Notes under the pieces: model-generated
Seen by the model: only the letters and a program-made list of their open reading frames with translations
What the model was told of the DNA's origin: nothing
The model's database searches: none
Source: UBA3210 sp963623095
GTDB lineage: Bacteria > Bacillota_I > Bacilli_A > RFN20 > CAG-449
Direction: 5' to 3'
Assembly: GCA_963623095.1 (NCBI GenBank)
Contig: CAVFKD010000050.1
Coordinates: 1-5,687 of the forward strand
DNA: 5,687 bases
Position numbers and translations under genes: made by a program
Shown here: piece by piece, positions 1-5,687 of the stretch
Position numbering within the stretch: position 1 is the stretch's first letter
Layout: the number at the start of each line of letters is the position of its first letter

Positions 1-477
1 ATCAGTTCCATATTGTCTATTTAAATATTCACAATACTTTAATCCTGAAATCTTCGCTAAAGCATATGCTTCATTAGTTGGTTCTAATGAACTTGTAAGT
101 AAACAAGATTCAGGCATTGGTTGAGGAGCCATCTTAGGATAGATACAAGATGATCCTAGGAATTCTAACTTCTTGCAACCATTCTTCCAAGCTGCATGAA
201 TAACATTCATTTCAAGAGTCATATTCTCATACATAAAATCCGCAAGATGTTCGCTATTAGCGACAATACCACCGACTTTAGCAGCAGCTAAGAATACATA
301 TTCAGGTTTTTCTTCTTCAAAGAATTTATTAACATCTGCTTGATTTAATAAATCAAGTTCTTTATGTGTTCTAGTAATTATGTTGGTATAGCCTTTAGAT
401 TGTAAGTTTCTAACAATTGCAGAACCTACCATTCCCTTATGACCAGCAACATATATTTTTGCATTCTTATCCATCAT
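1..477 (-). CDS. fcl: GDP-L-fucose synthase (GDP-4-keto-6-deoxymannose epimerase/reductase), N-terminal 159 residues, truncated by window edge
   Basis: This cytosolic NADPH-dependent short-chain dehydrogenase/reductase carries out the last step to GDP-L-fucose: C3/C5 epimerisation and C4 reduction of GDP-4-keto-6-deoxy-D-mannose. The visible part opens with the Rossmann motif AGHKGMVG (residues 11-18). It continues with AAAKVGGIVAN (64-74) and then GSSCIYPK (108-115), in which S109 and C111 align with the catalytic Ser107 and Cys109 of the E. coli enzyme. Next comes EPTNEAYALAK (132-142), with the Tyr138/Lys142 catalytic pair. The reading frame stays open to base 1. The family is usually about 310-320 residues, so roughly half is missing off the left edge, including the substrate-binding C-terminal domain. 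The start is ATG at 477, four bases after the gmd stop. A second ATG follows at 474, but 477 is better spaced (8 nt) from the Shine-Dalgarno. The family call is strong. Related GDP-4-keto-sugar reductases that make rhamnose or perosamine lack this GSSCIYP/LEPTNE combination. Confidence 0.93.
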   Translation of the reverse strand, partial: MMDKNAKIYVAGHKGMVGSAIVRNLQSKGYTNIITRTHKELDLLNQADVNKFFEEEKPEYVFLAAAKVGGIVANSEHLADFMYENMTLEMNVIHAAWKNGCKKLEFLGSSCIYPKMAPQPMPESCLLTSSLEPTNEAYALAKISGLKYCEYLNRQYGTD

Positions 478-481
478 AATA

Positions 482-1558
482 TTAGTCCTCTAAAGCTTTG
501 TTAATTCTTTCTGAATCTAAATGTAATTTTTCAATCTTAGCTCTTTGTAAATCACTTTCAGCCATCATCTTACATAATTCTTCATATGATGTTGATTGAG
601 GATTCCATCCAAGAACTTCTTTTGCTTTTCTTGGATTACCCCAAAGGTTAACAACATCTGTAGGACGATAGAACTTTTCATTTACACATACAAGCATCTT
701 ACCAGTTGCTTTATCATAACCTTTTTCGTTAATACCTTCACCCTTCCAAACAAGATCAATACCAACATAATGGAAAGCTAATGTTGCAAATTCTCTAACT
801 GTATGTTGAACACCAGTTGCGATAACGAAATCATCTGGTTTATCTTGTTGAAGAATTAACCACATACATTCAACATAGTCTTTTGCATAACCCCAGTCTC
901 TTAAAGAATCAAGATTACCAAGTTCTAAATGATCTTGTAATCCCATCTTAATACGACCTGCCGCAATAGTGATCTTTCTTGTAACGAAGTTTTCTCCACG
1001 TCTAGGAGATTCATGGTTAAATAAGATACCATTACATGCAAAGATGCCATAAGCATCTCTATATTCTCTACACATCCAGAATCCATATTGTTTAGCTACT
1101 GCATATGGAGAGAAAGGATGGAAAGGAGTATTTTCATCTTGAGGAACTTGTTCAACCTTACCATAAAGTTCTGAAGTAGAAGCTTGATAGAACTTTGTTT
1201 TCTTTTCTAAATGTAATACATGAATTGCTTCAAGTATTCTTAATACACCGATTGCGTCTACATCTCCAGTATATTCAGGGGCATCAAATGATGTACCTAC
1301 ATGAGATTGAGCCGCTAGATTATATATTTCATCTGGTTGAATCTTTGAAATTAAATTAATTAAACCAGATGAATCAGATAAATCTCCATCATGAATAGTA
1401 ATTAAATTCTTTTCAAGTAAATGATCAATTCTACCAGTATTAGAAATAGAAGCACGTCTAACAATACCATGTACTTCATATCCTTTTTCAAGTAAGAACT
1501 CTGCAAGATATGATCCATCTTGTCCAGTTATACCTGTAATTAATGCTACTTTACTCAT
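482..1558 (-). CDS. gmd: GDP-mannose 4,6-dehydratase
   Basis: This 358-residue cytosolic extended short-chain dehydrogenase converts GDP-D-mannose to GDP-4-keto-6-deoxy-D-mannose using tightly bound NADP(H). It is the branch point to GDP-L-fucose and other GDP-deoxyhexoses. The N-terminal Rossmann motif is TGITGQDGSYLAEFLL (from residue 8; glycines 9, 12, 15). It is followed by GIVRRAS (31-37), whose arginine pair is typical of NADP-specific GMDs. The catalytic set is T128 and E130 in STSELYG, and Y152/K156 in PYAVAK; these align with Thr132, Glu134, Tyr156 and Lys160 of E. coli Gmd. Other family signatures are NHESPRRGENFVTRKI (181-196), RDWGYAKDYV (220-229) and FYRPTDV (296-302). The length is close to the usual 340-375. 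It is complete, with no truncation. It starts 25 nt after the mutase gene, behind a GGAGGA site, and fcl follows 4 nt after its TAA. Because fcl is next, the product is very likely channelled to GDP-L-fucose rather than to rhamnose or perosamine. Confidence 0.97.
   Translation of the reverse strand: MSKVALITGITGQDGSYLAEFLLEKGYEVHGIVRRASISNTGRIDHLLEKNLITIHDGDLSDSSGLINLISKIQPDEIYNLAAQSHVGTSFDAPEYTGDVDAIGVLRILEAIHVLHLEKKTKFYQASTSELYGKVEQVPQDENTPFHPFSPYAVAKQYGFWMCREYRDAYGIFACNGILFNHESPRRGENFVTRKITIAAGRIKMGLQDHLELGNLDSLRDWGYAKDYVECMWLILQQDKPDDFVIATGVQHTVREFATLAFHYVGIDLVWKGEGINEKGYDKATGKMLVCVNEKFYRPTDVVNLWGNPRKAKEVLGWNPQSTSYEELCKMMAESDLQRAKIEKLHLDSERINKALED
486..491 (-). promoter_or_regulatory. Shine-Dalgarno site of fcl, inside the end of gmd
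   Basis: The coding strand reads AGAGGA, 8 nt before the ATG at 477. It lies within the last sense codons of gmd, so fcl translation is probably coupled to ribosomes finishing gmd. It favours the first of the two tandem ATG codons as the start. Confidence 0.7.
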
Positions 1559-1569
1559 AAATAATATAT

Positions 1570-1575
1570 TCCTCC
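1570..1575 (-). promoter_or_regulatory. Shine-Dalgarno site of gmd
   Basis: GGAGGA lies in the 25-nt gap between the mutase gene stop and the gmd ATG at 1558. The spacing of 11 nt is a little longer than ideal. No in-frame start codon lies closer to the site, so the ATG at 1558 stands. The gap is AT-rich and has no hairpin followed by a T-run that would act as a terminator. Confidence 0.7.
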
Positions 1576-1583
1576 AATTTTAT

Positions 1584-3266
1584 TTATTTAAAGAATTCAT
1601 TCAATTCATTATGAATCTTTTCTTCTTGTATTTTAGTTTCTTCTATACTTGATGCACTTACTGATATATAAGTCTTTAACTTAGGTTCAGTACCACTAGG
1701 TCTAACAACTACAGAAGAATTACCTTCTAAATAATATTTAAGTACATCACTCTTAGGTAATCCATCTAAACCTTTAGAATAATCTAAAGTCTTAATAACT
1801 TTCTTACCACCTAAAGAAGATATACCTAATCTAAACTTAGACATAATATCTTGCATCTTCTTAAAACCTTCTGAACCATCAAATTCAAATGAATATAATG
1901 TGTTATATGTATATCCATATGTTTTATATAATTCATCTAGTTTATCAAGTAATGATATACCTTTAGATGCATAATACGCAAACATCTCACAAATCATATA
2001 TGCACCATTAACTGCATCTTTATCTCTAACATAAGTTCCAGATAATACACCATATGATTCTTCAAATCCAAAGATATATCTTTCAGGATGTCCTTGTTTT
2101 TCTAAAAGTCCTATTTGTTCACCAATGAACTTAAATCCTGTTAGAACATTAATAGTCTTTACTCCATAATGTTCTGCGATTCTTTCAGCCATATCAATGG
2201 TAACAATAGTTTTTACCATAATAGGATCTTTAGGCATCTTATTTAAGGCTATTCTTCTTGAACATATATAATCAAGAAGTAACATACCGGTCTCATTACC
2301 GGTCAATAATTGATATTCACCGTTTTTATTTTTAACTGCAATACCAACTCTATCACAATCAGGATCAGTAGCAAGTAATAAATCTGCATTATTCTTCTTT
2401 GCGTATTCCATACCTAAAGCCATAGCTTCTTTAATCTCTGGATTAGGATAAGGACATGTAGGGAAATAACCATTAGGTAATTCTTGTTCTTTAACAATAG
2501 TAATATTTGTATATCCTGATTCTTTTAACGCTCTAGTAACAGGTATTAAACCTGTACCATTTAATGGAGAATAAACAATAGATACATCTTTGTTTACTTC
2601 TTCATTACCAAGTAAAGATTGATTCTTTACTTCTTCAATAAATGAAGTAATTACTTTAGGTTCAATATATTTAATTAAACCTTTTTCAAATCCTTCATCT
2701 AAAGAAATATATTTAATATCATTGAATATATCAATGTTATTAATATAAGAAAGTATTTCATCCGCGGCTTCTGTTGTTATTTGACATCCATCTGCTCCAT
2801 ATACTTTATATCCATTATATTTAGATGGATTATGGCTAGCGGTAATCATAACACCCGCAGAACAATGTAAGTATCTAGTTGCATAAGATAATGTAGGAAC
2901 AGGAGAAATATATGGATAAATATGAACTTTAATGTTATTCGCTGCAAATACTCTAGCAGCTACATTTGCGAACACATCGCTTTTAAGTCTTGAATCTCTT
3001 GAAATAGCAATACTTCTATTAGATTCATCAAAGTTCTTTAAGATATAATTCGCTAAACCTTGGCTAGCTTTAGCGACTGTATATATATTCATTCTATTAG
3101 TGCCTGCACCAATAGTTCCTCTTAAGCCACCTGTACCAAAAGCAAGGTCACGATAGAAAGCATCTTCTTTTTGAGTTTCATTCATTGACTTAAGTTCTTT
3201 AATTAAATCTATATCATCATAAGCTTTATTAAGCCATTGTTGATATTTAGTTTCAATATCTTTCAT
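1584..3266 (-). CDS. manB: Phosphomannomutase/phosphoglucomutase, long PgcA-type alpha-D-phosphohexomutase
   Basis: This 560-residue cytosolic enzyme interconverts hexose-6-phosphate and hexose-1-phosphate. In this operon its expected role is Man-6-P to Man-1-P. All four family landmarks are present in order. TASHNPSKYNGYKVYG (from residue 142) holds the phosphoserine S144. The metal-binding loop DPDCDR (301-306) supplies D301, D303 and D305. The sugar-specificity loop is GFEES (400-404). The phosphate-binding loop is RPSGTEPK (522-529). The N-terminal stretch FGTGGLRGTIGAGTNRMN (43-60) is typical of the PgcA/PGM2 branch, not of short ManB/CpsG or AlgC proteins of about 455-465 residues. That branch is often annotated as phosphoglucomutase, so glucose-1-phosphate may also be a product. 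The mannose assignment rests on its place between manA and gmd. It is complete, with a strong Shine-Dalgarno, and sits 34 nt after manA. The enzyme family is near certain; the preferred substrate is less so, which makes the symbol manB contextual. Confidence 0.9.
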   Translation of the reverse strand: MKDIETKYQQWLNKAYDDIDLIKELKSMNETQKEDAFYRDLAFGTGGLRGTIGAGTNRMNIYTVAKASQGLANYILKNFDESNRSIAISRDSRLKSDVFANVAARVFAANNIKVHIYPYISPVPTLSYATRYLHCSAGVMITASHNPSKYNGYKVYGADGCQITTEAADEILSYINNIDIFNDIKYISLDEGFEKGLIKYIEPKVITSFIEEVKNQSLLGNEEVNKDVSIVYSPLNGTGLIPVTRALKESGYTNITIVKEQELPNGYFPTCPYPNPEIKEAMALGMEYAKKNNADLLLATDPDCDRVGIAVKNKNGEYQLLTGNETGMLLLDYICSRRIALNKMPKDPIMVKTIVTIDMAERIAEHYGVKTINVLTGFKFIGEQIGLLEKQGHPERYIFGFEESYGVLSGTYVRDKDAVNGAYMICEMFAYYASKGISLLDKLDELYKTYGYTYNTLYSFEFDGSEGFKKMQDIMSKFRLGISSLGGKKVIKTLDYSKGLDGLPKSDVLKYYLEGNSSVVVRPSGTEPKLKTYISVSASSIEETKIQEEKIHNELNEFFK

Positions 3267-3274
3267 ATTCTTAA

Positions 3275-3281
3275 CCTCCTT
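3275..3281 (-). promoter_or_regulatory. Strong Shine-Dalgarno site of the phosphohexomutase gene
   Basis: AAGGAGG lies 8 nt before the ATG at 3266, the best ribosome-binding match in the window, and fixes that start. It sits in the longest gap here (34 nt, 3267-3300), which otherwise holds only an A7 run on the coding strand just after the manA stop. I see no terminator or promoter in the gap. Confidence 0.8.
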
Positions 3282-3300
3282 TAGGAATAGTTTTTTTAAT

Positions 3301-4305
3301 TTAACATCTAACTCTTAAGAATGAGGCTTTACCATGTATTCTTAATTCATCTGAGTTAGAAGGAACAAATATAGTATCACCTTTAAAGAAGGTAATAGTA
3401 TTATTTGTCTTGGTATCTATAATTGTACCACAACCACTATAACAAATCAAAAGTTGGAATGTTGAACTTCCTGTTTTAAAATAAGCAAGTTCTTTTGTTC
3501 GTTCAGTGTTAATAATAAGTCTTTCTACTTGGAAGTATTTACATCTAGCAAGTAATTGACTACTTCTTCCTTGTCTATACTTAAATACATTAAGTGGTTG
3601 ACGAGGATTATCGTTAGGTTTAAGTATCGCTACATCTAGCGCTTTATCTATATGAAGATCTCTAAGTTTACCATTCTTATCAACTCGATTATAATCATAT
3701 AGTCTATATGTTAAATCGCTAGATTCTTGAATCTCAGCGATTAAACAACCAGAACATATCGCATGTACAGTACCTGAAGGAATGAAATATACTTCTCCAG
3801 GTTTAACATGTACTTTGTTCATGTACTTATCTAAATCACCTTTTTTAATAGCGTTTCTTACTTGTTCTTTAGTAACTTCATGATGGAAACCATATATGAT
3901 AGATGCATCTTTAGAAGCATCTACTATATACCACATCTCAGTTTTACCTAAAGAACCATTTTCATAAACACTTGCGTATTCATCACTAGGATGAACTTGA
4001 ATAGATAAATCTTTACTTGCATCAATAAATTTAACTAATACAGGTATTTGGTTATTAACAATCTTAGGATGAGTTCCTATATATTCAGGATGCATATTTA
4101 ATACATCCATTAACTTCATTCCTTTATAGATACCTGAATCAACAATTGATTCACCATTAGGATGAGTAGAACATTCCCAAGATTCTGCGAGTGGAGTAAC
4201 ATCTAAATCTTTATTAAAGTCATCTTTAAGTCGATGTCCTCCCCATAGATTATCTTTACCAACAGGATGAAGCTTAAATGGTTCTACATTATTATTCAAG
4301 CTCAT
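3301..4305 (-). CDS. manA: Mannose-6-phosphate isomerase, class I (short bacterial type)
   Basis: This 334-residue zinc-dependent cytosolic cupin enzyme interconverts fructose-6-phosphate and mannose-6-phosphate, feeding central carbon into GDP-mannose. The start fits the family: PFKLHPVGKDNLWGGHRL (from residue 9), then ESWECSTHPNGES (41-53). The zinc ligands expected for the family are visible as Q103 and H105 in SIQVHPSDEYA (101-111), E123 in GKTEMWYIVDA (120-130), and H181 in PSGTVHAI (176-183). EIQESSDLTYRLYDYNR (191-207) carries the conserved active-site arginine, probably R201. The C-terminal third looks like a second, degenerate cupin, ending in a FKGDTIFVPS segment (307-316). It is slightly longer than the roughly 315 residues common in Bacilli. 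The ATG at 4305 lies inside the end of manC (14-nt overlap) and is preceded only by a weak AAGAAG purine tract. The next in-frame Met is residue 63, beyond conserved sequence, so this start is the plausible one and translation is probably coupled to manC. Confidence 0.95.
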   Translation of the reverse strand: MSLNNNVEPFKLHPVGKDNLWGGHRLKDDFNKDLDVTPLAESWECSTHPNGESIVDSGIYKGMKLMDVLNMHPEYIGTHPKIVNNQIPVLVKFIDASKDLSIQVHPSDEYASVYENGSLGKTEMWYIVDASKDASIIYGFHHEVTKEQVRNAIKKGDLDKYMNKVHVKPGEVYFIPSGTVHAICSGCLIAEIQESSDLTYRLYDYNRVDKNGKLRDLHIDKALDVAILKPNDNPRQPLNVFKYRQGRSSQLLARCKYFQVERLIINTERTKELAYFKTGSSTFQLLICYSGCGTIIDTKTNNTITFFKGDTIFVPSNSDELRIHGKASFLRVRC

Positions 4306-5605
4306 ATTTCTTCTTATCTTTCACATCAATATCTTTACCTAATTGAACTTCAATTAATTCAATATCAGTATCTGCGATAATTGTATGTCTACAACCCGAT
4401 TCAATAGTAACTACATCACCAGAATGAACATGTTGACTCATTCCATCAACAATAACTGTTCCTTCACCTGAGATAATAGTCCATATTTCATCTCTTCTTT
4501 CATGAGAATGATATGACATTTGATGACCTTTATTTAATACTACTTTAACAGTAATAGATGATTCATTAAAATCAATAACTTGATATTTACCCCAAGATTT
4601 CTCTGCGAATTTAATTGTTGAATCTATCTTTTCAACAATTGGTTTAATTTGAGAAGAACCTTCTGGAGTAGTAACAAGTATTCCTTCTGGAGAAGATACA
4701 ACAATTAAATCTTTTAAATTCATACATACTACTGGTATGTCAAGAGAATTAATAGCTTTAACATTTTCACATTTATCATTTAAGATAACATTACCTAAGG
4801 TATTATCATCCATTGTTTCAACTAATGTGTTCCAAGTACCTAAATCTTTCCATAAGCCATTAAAACGCATTACTTGAATAGAAGATTCATGTTCAACTAC
4901 TGCGTAGTCAAAACTAATCTTATTAACAGGATCATACTTATTAAATAAGTCATAATAATCACTAAAGTCTATTAACTTATGTGCAATATCTAATACATAA
5001 CCAATCTTATAAGCAAATATACCTGCATTCCATAATGCACCTTCAGAAATATATTCTTTAGCCTTTTCTTCAGTAGGTTTTTCTTTAAATGAAGAAACTA
5101 AAGAAACATCATCTTTAGTTTTAGGCATAATATAACCATATTTTTCAGAAGGATAAGTAGGTTCCATACCCATTAATGTAAGATTAGATTTACCTTCTTT
5201 AGCAAGTGTATAAAGTCTTTCTAAAGCTTTAAAGTAATCATCTTCTACATATGGATCAACTGGACATACTACAACTGCTTCATCATTAGGTACTCCCATT
5301 ACATCATGAAGATATGCTGTTGCAAGTGCAATTGCAGGGAATGTATCTCTTCTTGTTGGTTCAATAGATAAATTAATACCTTCACCTAATTGATTAACAA
5401 GTTCAGATACTTGAGATTTAGATGTAGCAATAGTTACATTAGCGTCTTTATCTATTTTCTTAATAGAATGATACATTCTTTGTACCATTGATTCATATTC
5501 ACCATTACTATCTTTAAATATTTTAATAAATTGTTTACTTCTAACATCATTAGATAAAGGCCATAATCTTTTTCCTGAACCGCCTGAAAGTAAAATAATA
5601 TTCAT
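4292..5605 (-). CDS. manC: Mannose-1-phosphate guanylyltransferase with C-terminal type II isomerase-like cupin
   Basis: This 437-residue cytosolic enzyme makes GDP-mannose from mannose-1-phosphate and GTP. The N-terminal nucleotidyltransferase domain (about 1-265) has the nucleotide-binding loop SGGSGKRLWPLS (7-18) with K24 in SKQF, EPTRRDTFPAIA (82-93), CPVDP (114-118; PADH in many homologues), FKEKP (173-177), LWNAGIFAYK (191-200), and LWKDLGTW (251-258). A beta-helix-like linker (about 267-325) follows. The C-terminal cupin (about 335-425) starts at KSWGKYQVID, where RPWG is typical. It carries YHSHERRDEIW (365-375), whose H366, H368 and E373 are candidate metal ligands together with H407, and ends at ELIEVQLGKDI (416-426). 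Bifunctional ManC/CpsB/AlgA proteins are usually about 470-480 residues, so this one is shorter, and the usual GEDDI-like tail is altered to GKDID. Isomerase activity of the cupin is therefore uncertain, and a separate manA follows. The gene starts 5 nt after the upstream gene, behind an AGGAGA site. Confidence 0.94.
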   Translation of the reverse strand: MNIILLSGGSGKRLWPLSNDVRSKQFIKIFKDSNGEYESMVQRMYHSIKKIDKDANVTIATSKSQVSELVNQLGEGINLSIEPTRRDTFPAIALATAYLHDVMGVPNDEAVVVCPVDPYVEDDYFKALERLYTLAKEGKSNLTLMGMEPTYPSEKYGYIMPKTKDDVSLVSSFKEKPTEEKAKEYISEGALWNAGIFAYKIGYVLDIAHKLIDFSDYYDLFNKYDPVNKISFDYAVVEHESSIQVMRFNGLWKDLGTWNTLVETMDDNTLGNVILNDKCENVKAINSLDIPVVCMNLKDLIVVSSPEGILVTTPEGSSQIKPIVEKIDSTIKFAEKSWGKYQVIDFNESSITVKVVLNKGHQMSYHSHERRDEIWTIISGEGTVIVDGMSQHVHSGDVVTIESGCRHTIIADTDIELIEVQLGKDIDVKDKKKYELE

Positions 5606-5610
5606 AATAG

Positions 5611-5687
5611 TTATTCTCCTGTCTTATCAAATAATACCATCCAAGCACCCTTGAATAATATCTTAGTATCTAACCATATAGATCTAT
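5611..5687 (-). CDS. C-terminal end of a probable bacterial sugar transferase (undecaprenyl-phosphate hexose-1-phosphate transferase), 5' part outside window
   Basis: Only the last 24 codons and the TAA are present, reading RSIWLDTKILFKGAWMVLFD and then KTGE. The first two bases of the fragment belong to an incomplete codon. A tail of the form (S)xWLDxKILFKTxxxVL is typical of the extreme C-terminus of WcaJ/WbaP/CpsE-like initiating transferases. These membrane enzymes place the first sugar phosphate on undecaprenyl phosphate at the start of capsule or exopolysaccharide repeat-unit assembly. The match rests on a short stretch, and the catalytic region and membrane segments are not in the window, so the donor sugar cannot be stated. 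The final residues (DKTGE) differ from the GAY-like ending of many homologues. It ends 5 nt before manC and is very probably in the same operon, which ties the GDP-sugar genes to surface polysaccharide synthesis. Confidence 0.62.
   Translation of the reverse strand, partial: RSIWLDTKILFKGAWMVLFDKTGE
5615..5620 (-). promoter_or_regulatory. Shine-Dalgarno site of manC, inside the end of the upstream gene
   Basis: AGGAGA lies 9 nt before the manC ATG at 5605 and falls in the last sense codons of the upstream gene (ACA GGA GAA before TAA). This supports the manC start and suggests the two genes are co-translated on one message. Confidence 0.75.

Noticed and set aside
596..781. A 61-codon plus-strand open frame
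   Set aside because: It lies wholly antisense within gmd over conserved protein sequence, has no plausible Shine-Dalgarno and gives a low-complexity translation with no recognisable motif. It is a shadow of gmd.
2285..2304. Direct repeat TACCGGTC twice at a 12-nt period, each containing the palindrome ACCGGT
   Set aside because: It encodes the TGNETG segment of the mutase, where the two Thr-Gly pairs are part of the protein's conserved sequence. Shared codon choice explains the repeat.
3277..3297. Possible hairpin TCCT/AGGA next to a 7-T run (plus strand) between manA and the mutase gene, considered as a terminator
   Set aside because: The stem is only 4 bp with a 2-nt loop. The T-run lies on the wrong side for minus-strand transcription, where it is an A-run, and the AGGA arm is simply part of the Shine-Dalgarno of the mutase gene.
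3839..3846. Short homopolymer run in manA as a possible phase-variation site
   Set aside because: It is only six bases, encodes ordinary Lys codons within an intact frame, and such runs are expected in AT-rich coding sequence.
1..5687. Search for tRNA, rRNA, CRISPR repeats, insertion-sequence ends or a riboswitch
   Set aside because: Nearly every base is explained by six tightly spaced protein-coding genes. No gap exceeds 34 nt and no regularly spaced repeats or long inverted repeats were seen by eye.

Overview
The window looks like part of a polysaccharide (capsule or exopolysaccharide) biosynthesis locus from a low-GC bacterium, most likely a Bacillota/Firmicutes member. The evidence is AT-rich codon choice (TTA leucine, AGA arginine, AAT/GAT/AAA), purine-rich Shine-Dalgarno sites of the AGGAGG type, and a long PgcA-type sugar-phosphate mutase of the kind common in that phylum. 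Stop codons are all TAA, Trp is written TGG, and no gene contains an in-frame TGA, so nothing points to a mycoplasma-type code. The genus cannot be fixed from the sequence alone.

Every gene is on the minus strand, so transcription runs from the right edge to the left. In that order there are six genes: the last 24 codons of a probable initiating sugar transferase (right edge), manC (mannose-1-phosphate guanylyltransferase with a C-terminal cupin), manA (mannose-6-phosphate isomerase), a 560-residue phosphohexomutase acting as manB, gmd (GDP-mannose 4,6-dehydratase), and the first 159 codons of fcl (GDP-L-fucose synthase), cut by the left edge. Junctions are 5 nt, a 14-nt overlap, 34 nt, 25 nt and 4 nt. 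I see no promoter or terminator between them, so they read as one operon whose promoter lies outside the window. There is no gene-free stretch longer than 34 nt.

Together the five enzymes form the complete de novo route from fructose-6-phosphate to GDP-L-fucose: Fru-6-P to Man-6-P (ManA), to Man-1-P (ManB), to GDP-mannose (ManC), to GDP-4-keto-6-deoxymannose (Gmd), to GDP-L-fucose (Fcl). With a lipid-linked sugar transferase directly upstream, the inferred product is a fucose- and/or mannose-containing surface polysaccharide. The pathway itself is well known. The points worth a second look are the redundant isomerase module on ManC, the use of a PgcA-type mutase, the divergent ManC motifs and the overlapping gene junctions. 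I found no sign of a new type of system, mobile element, CRISPR array or RNA gene.
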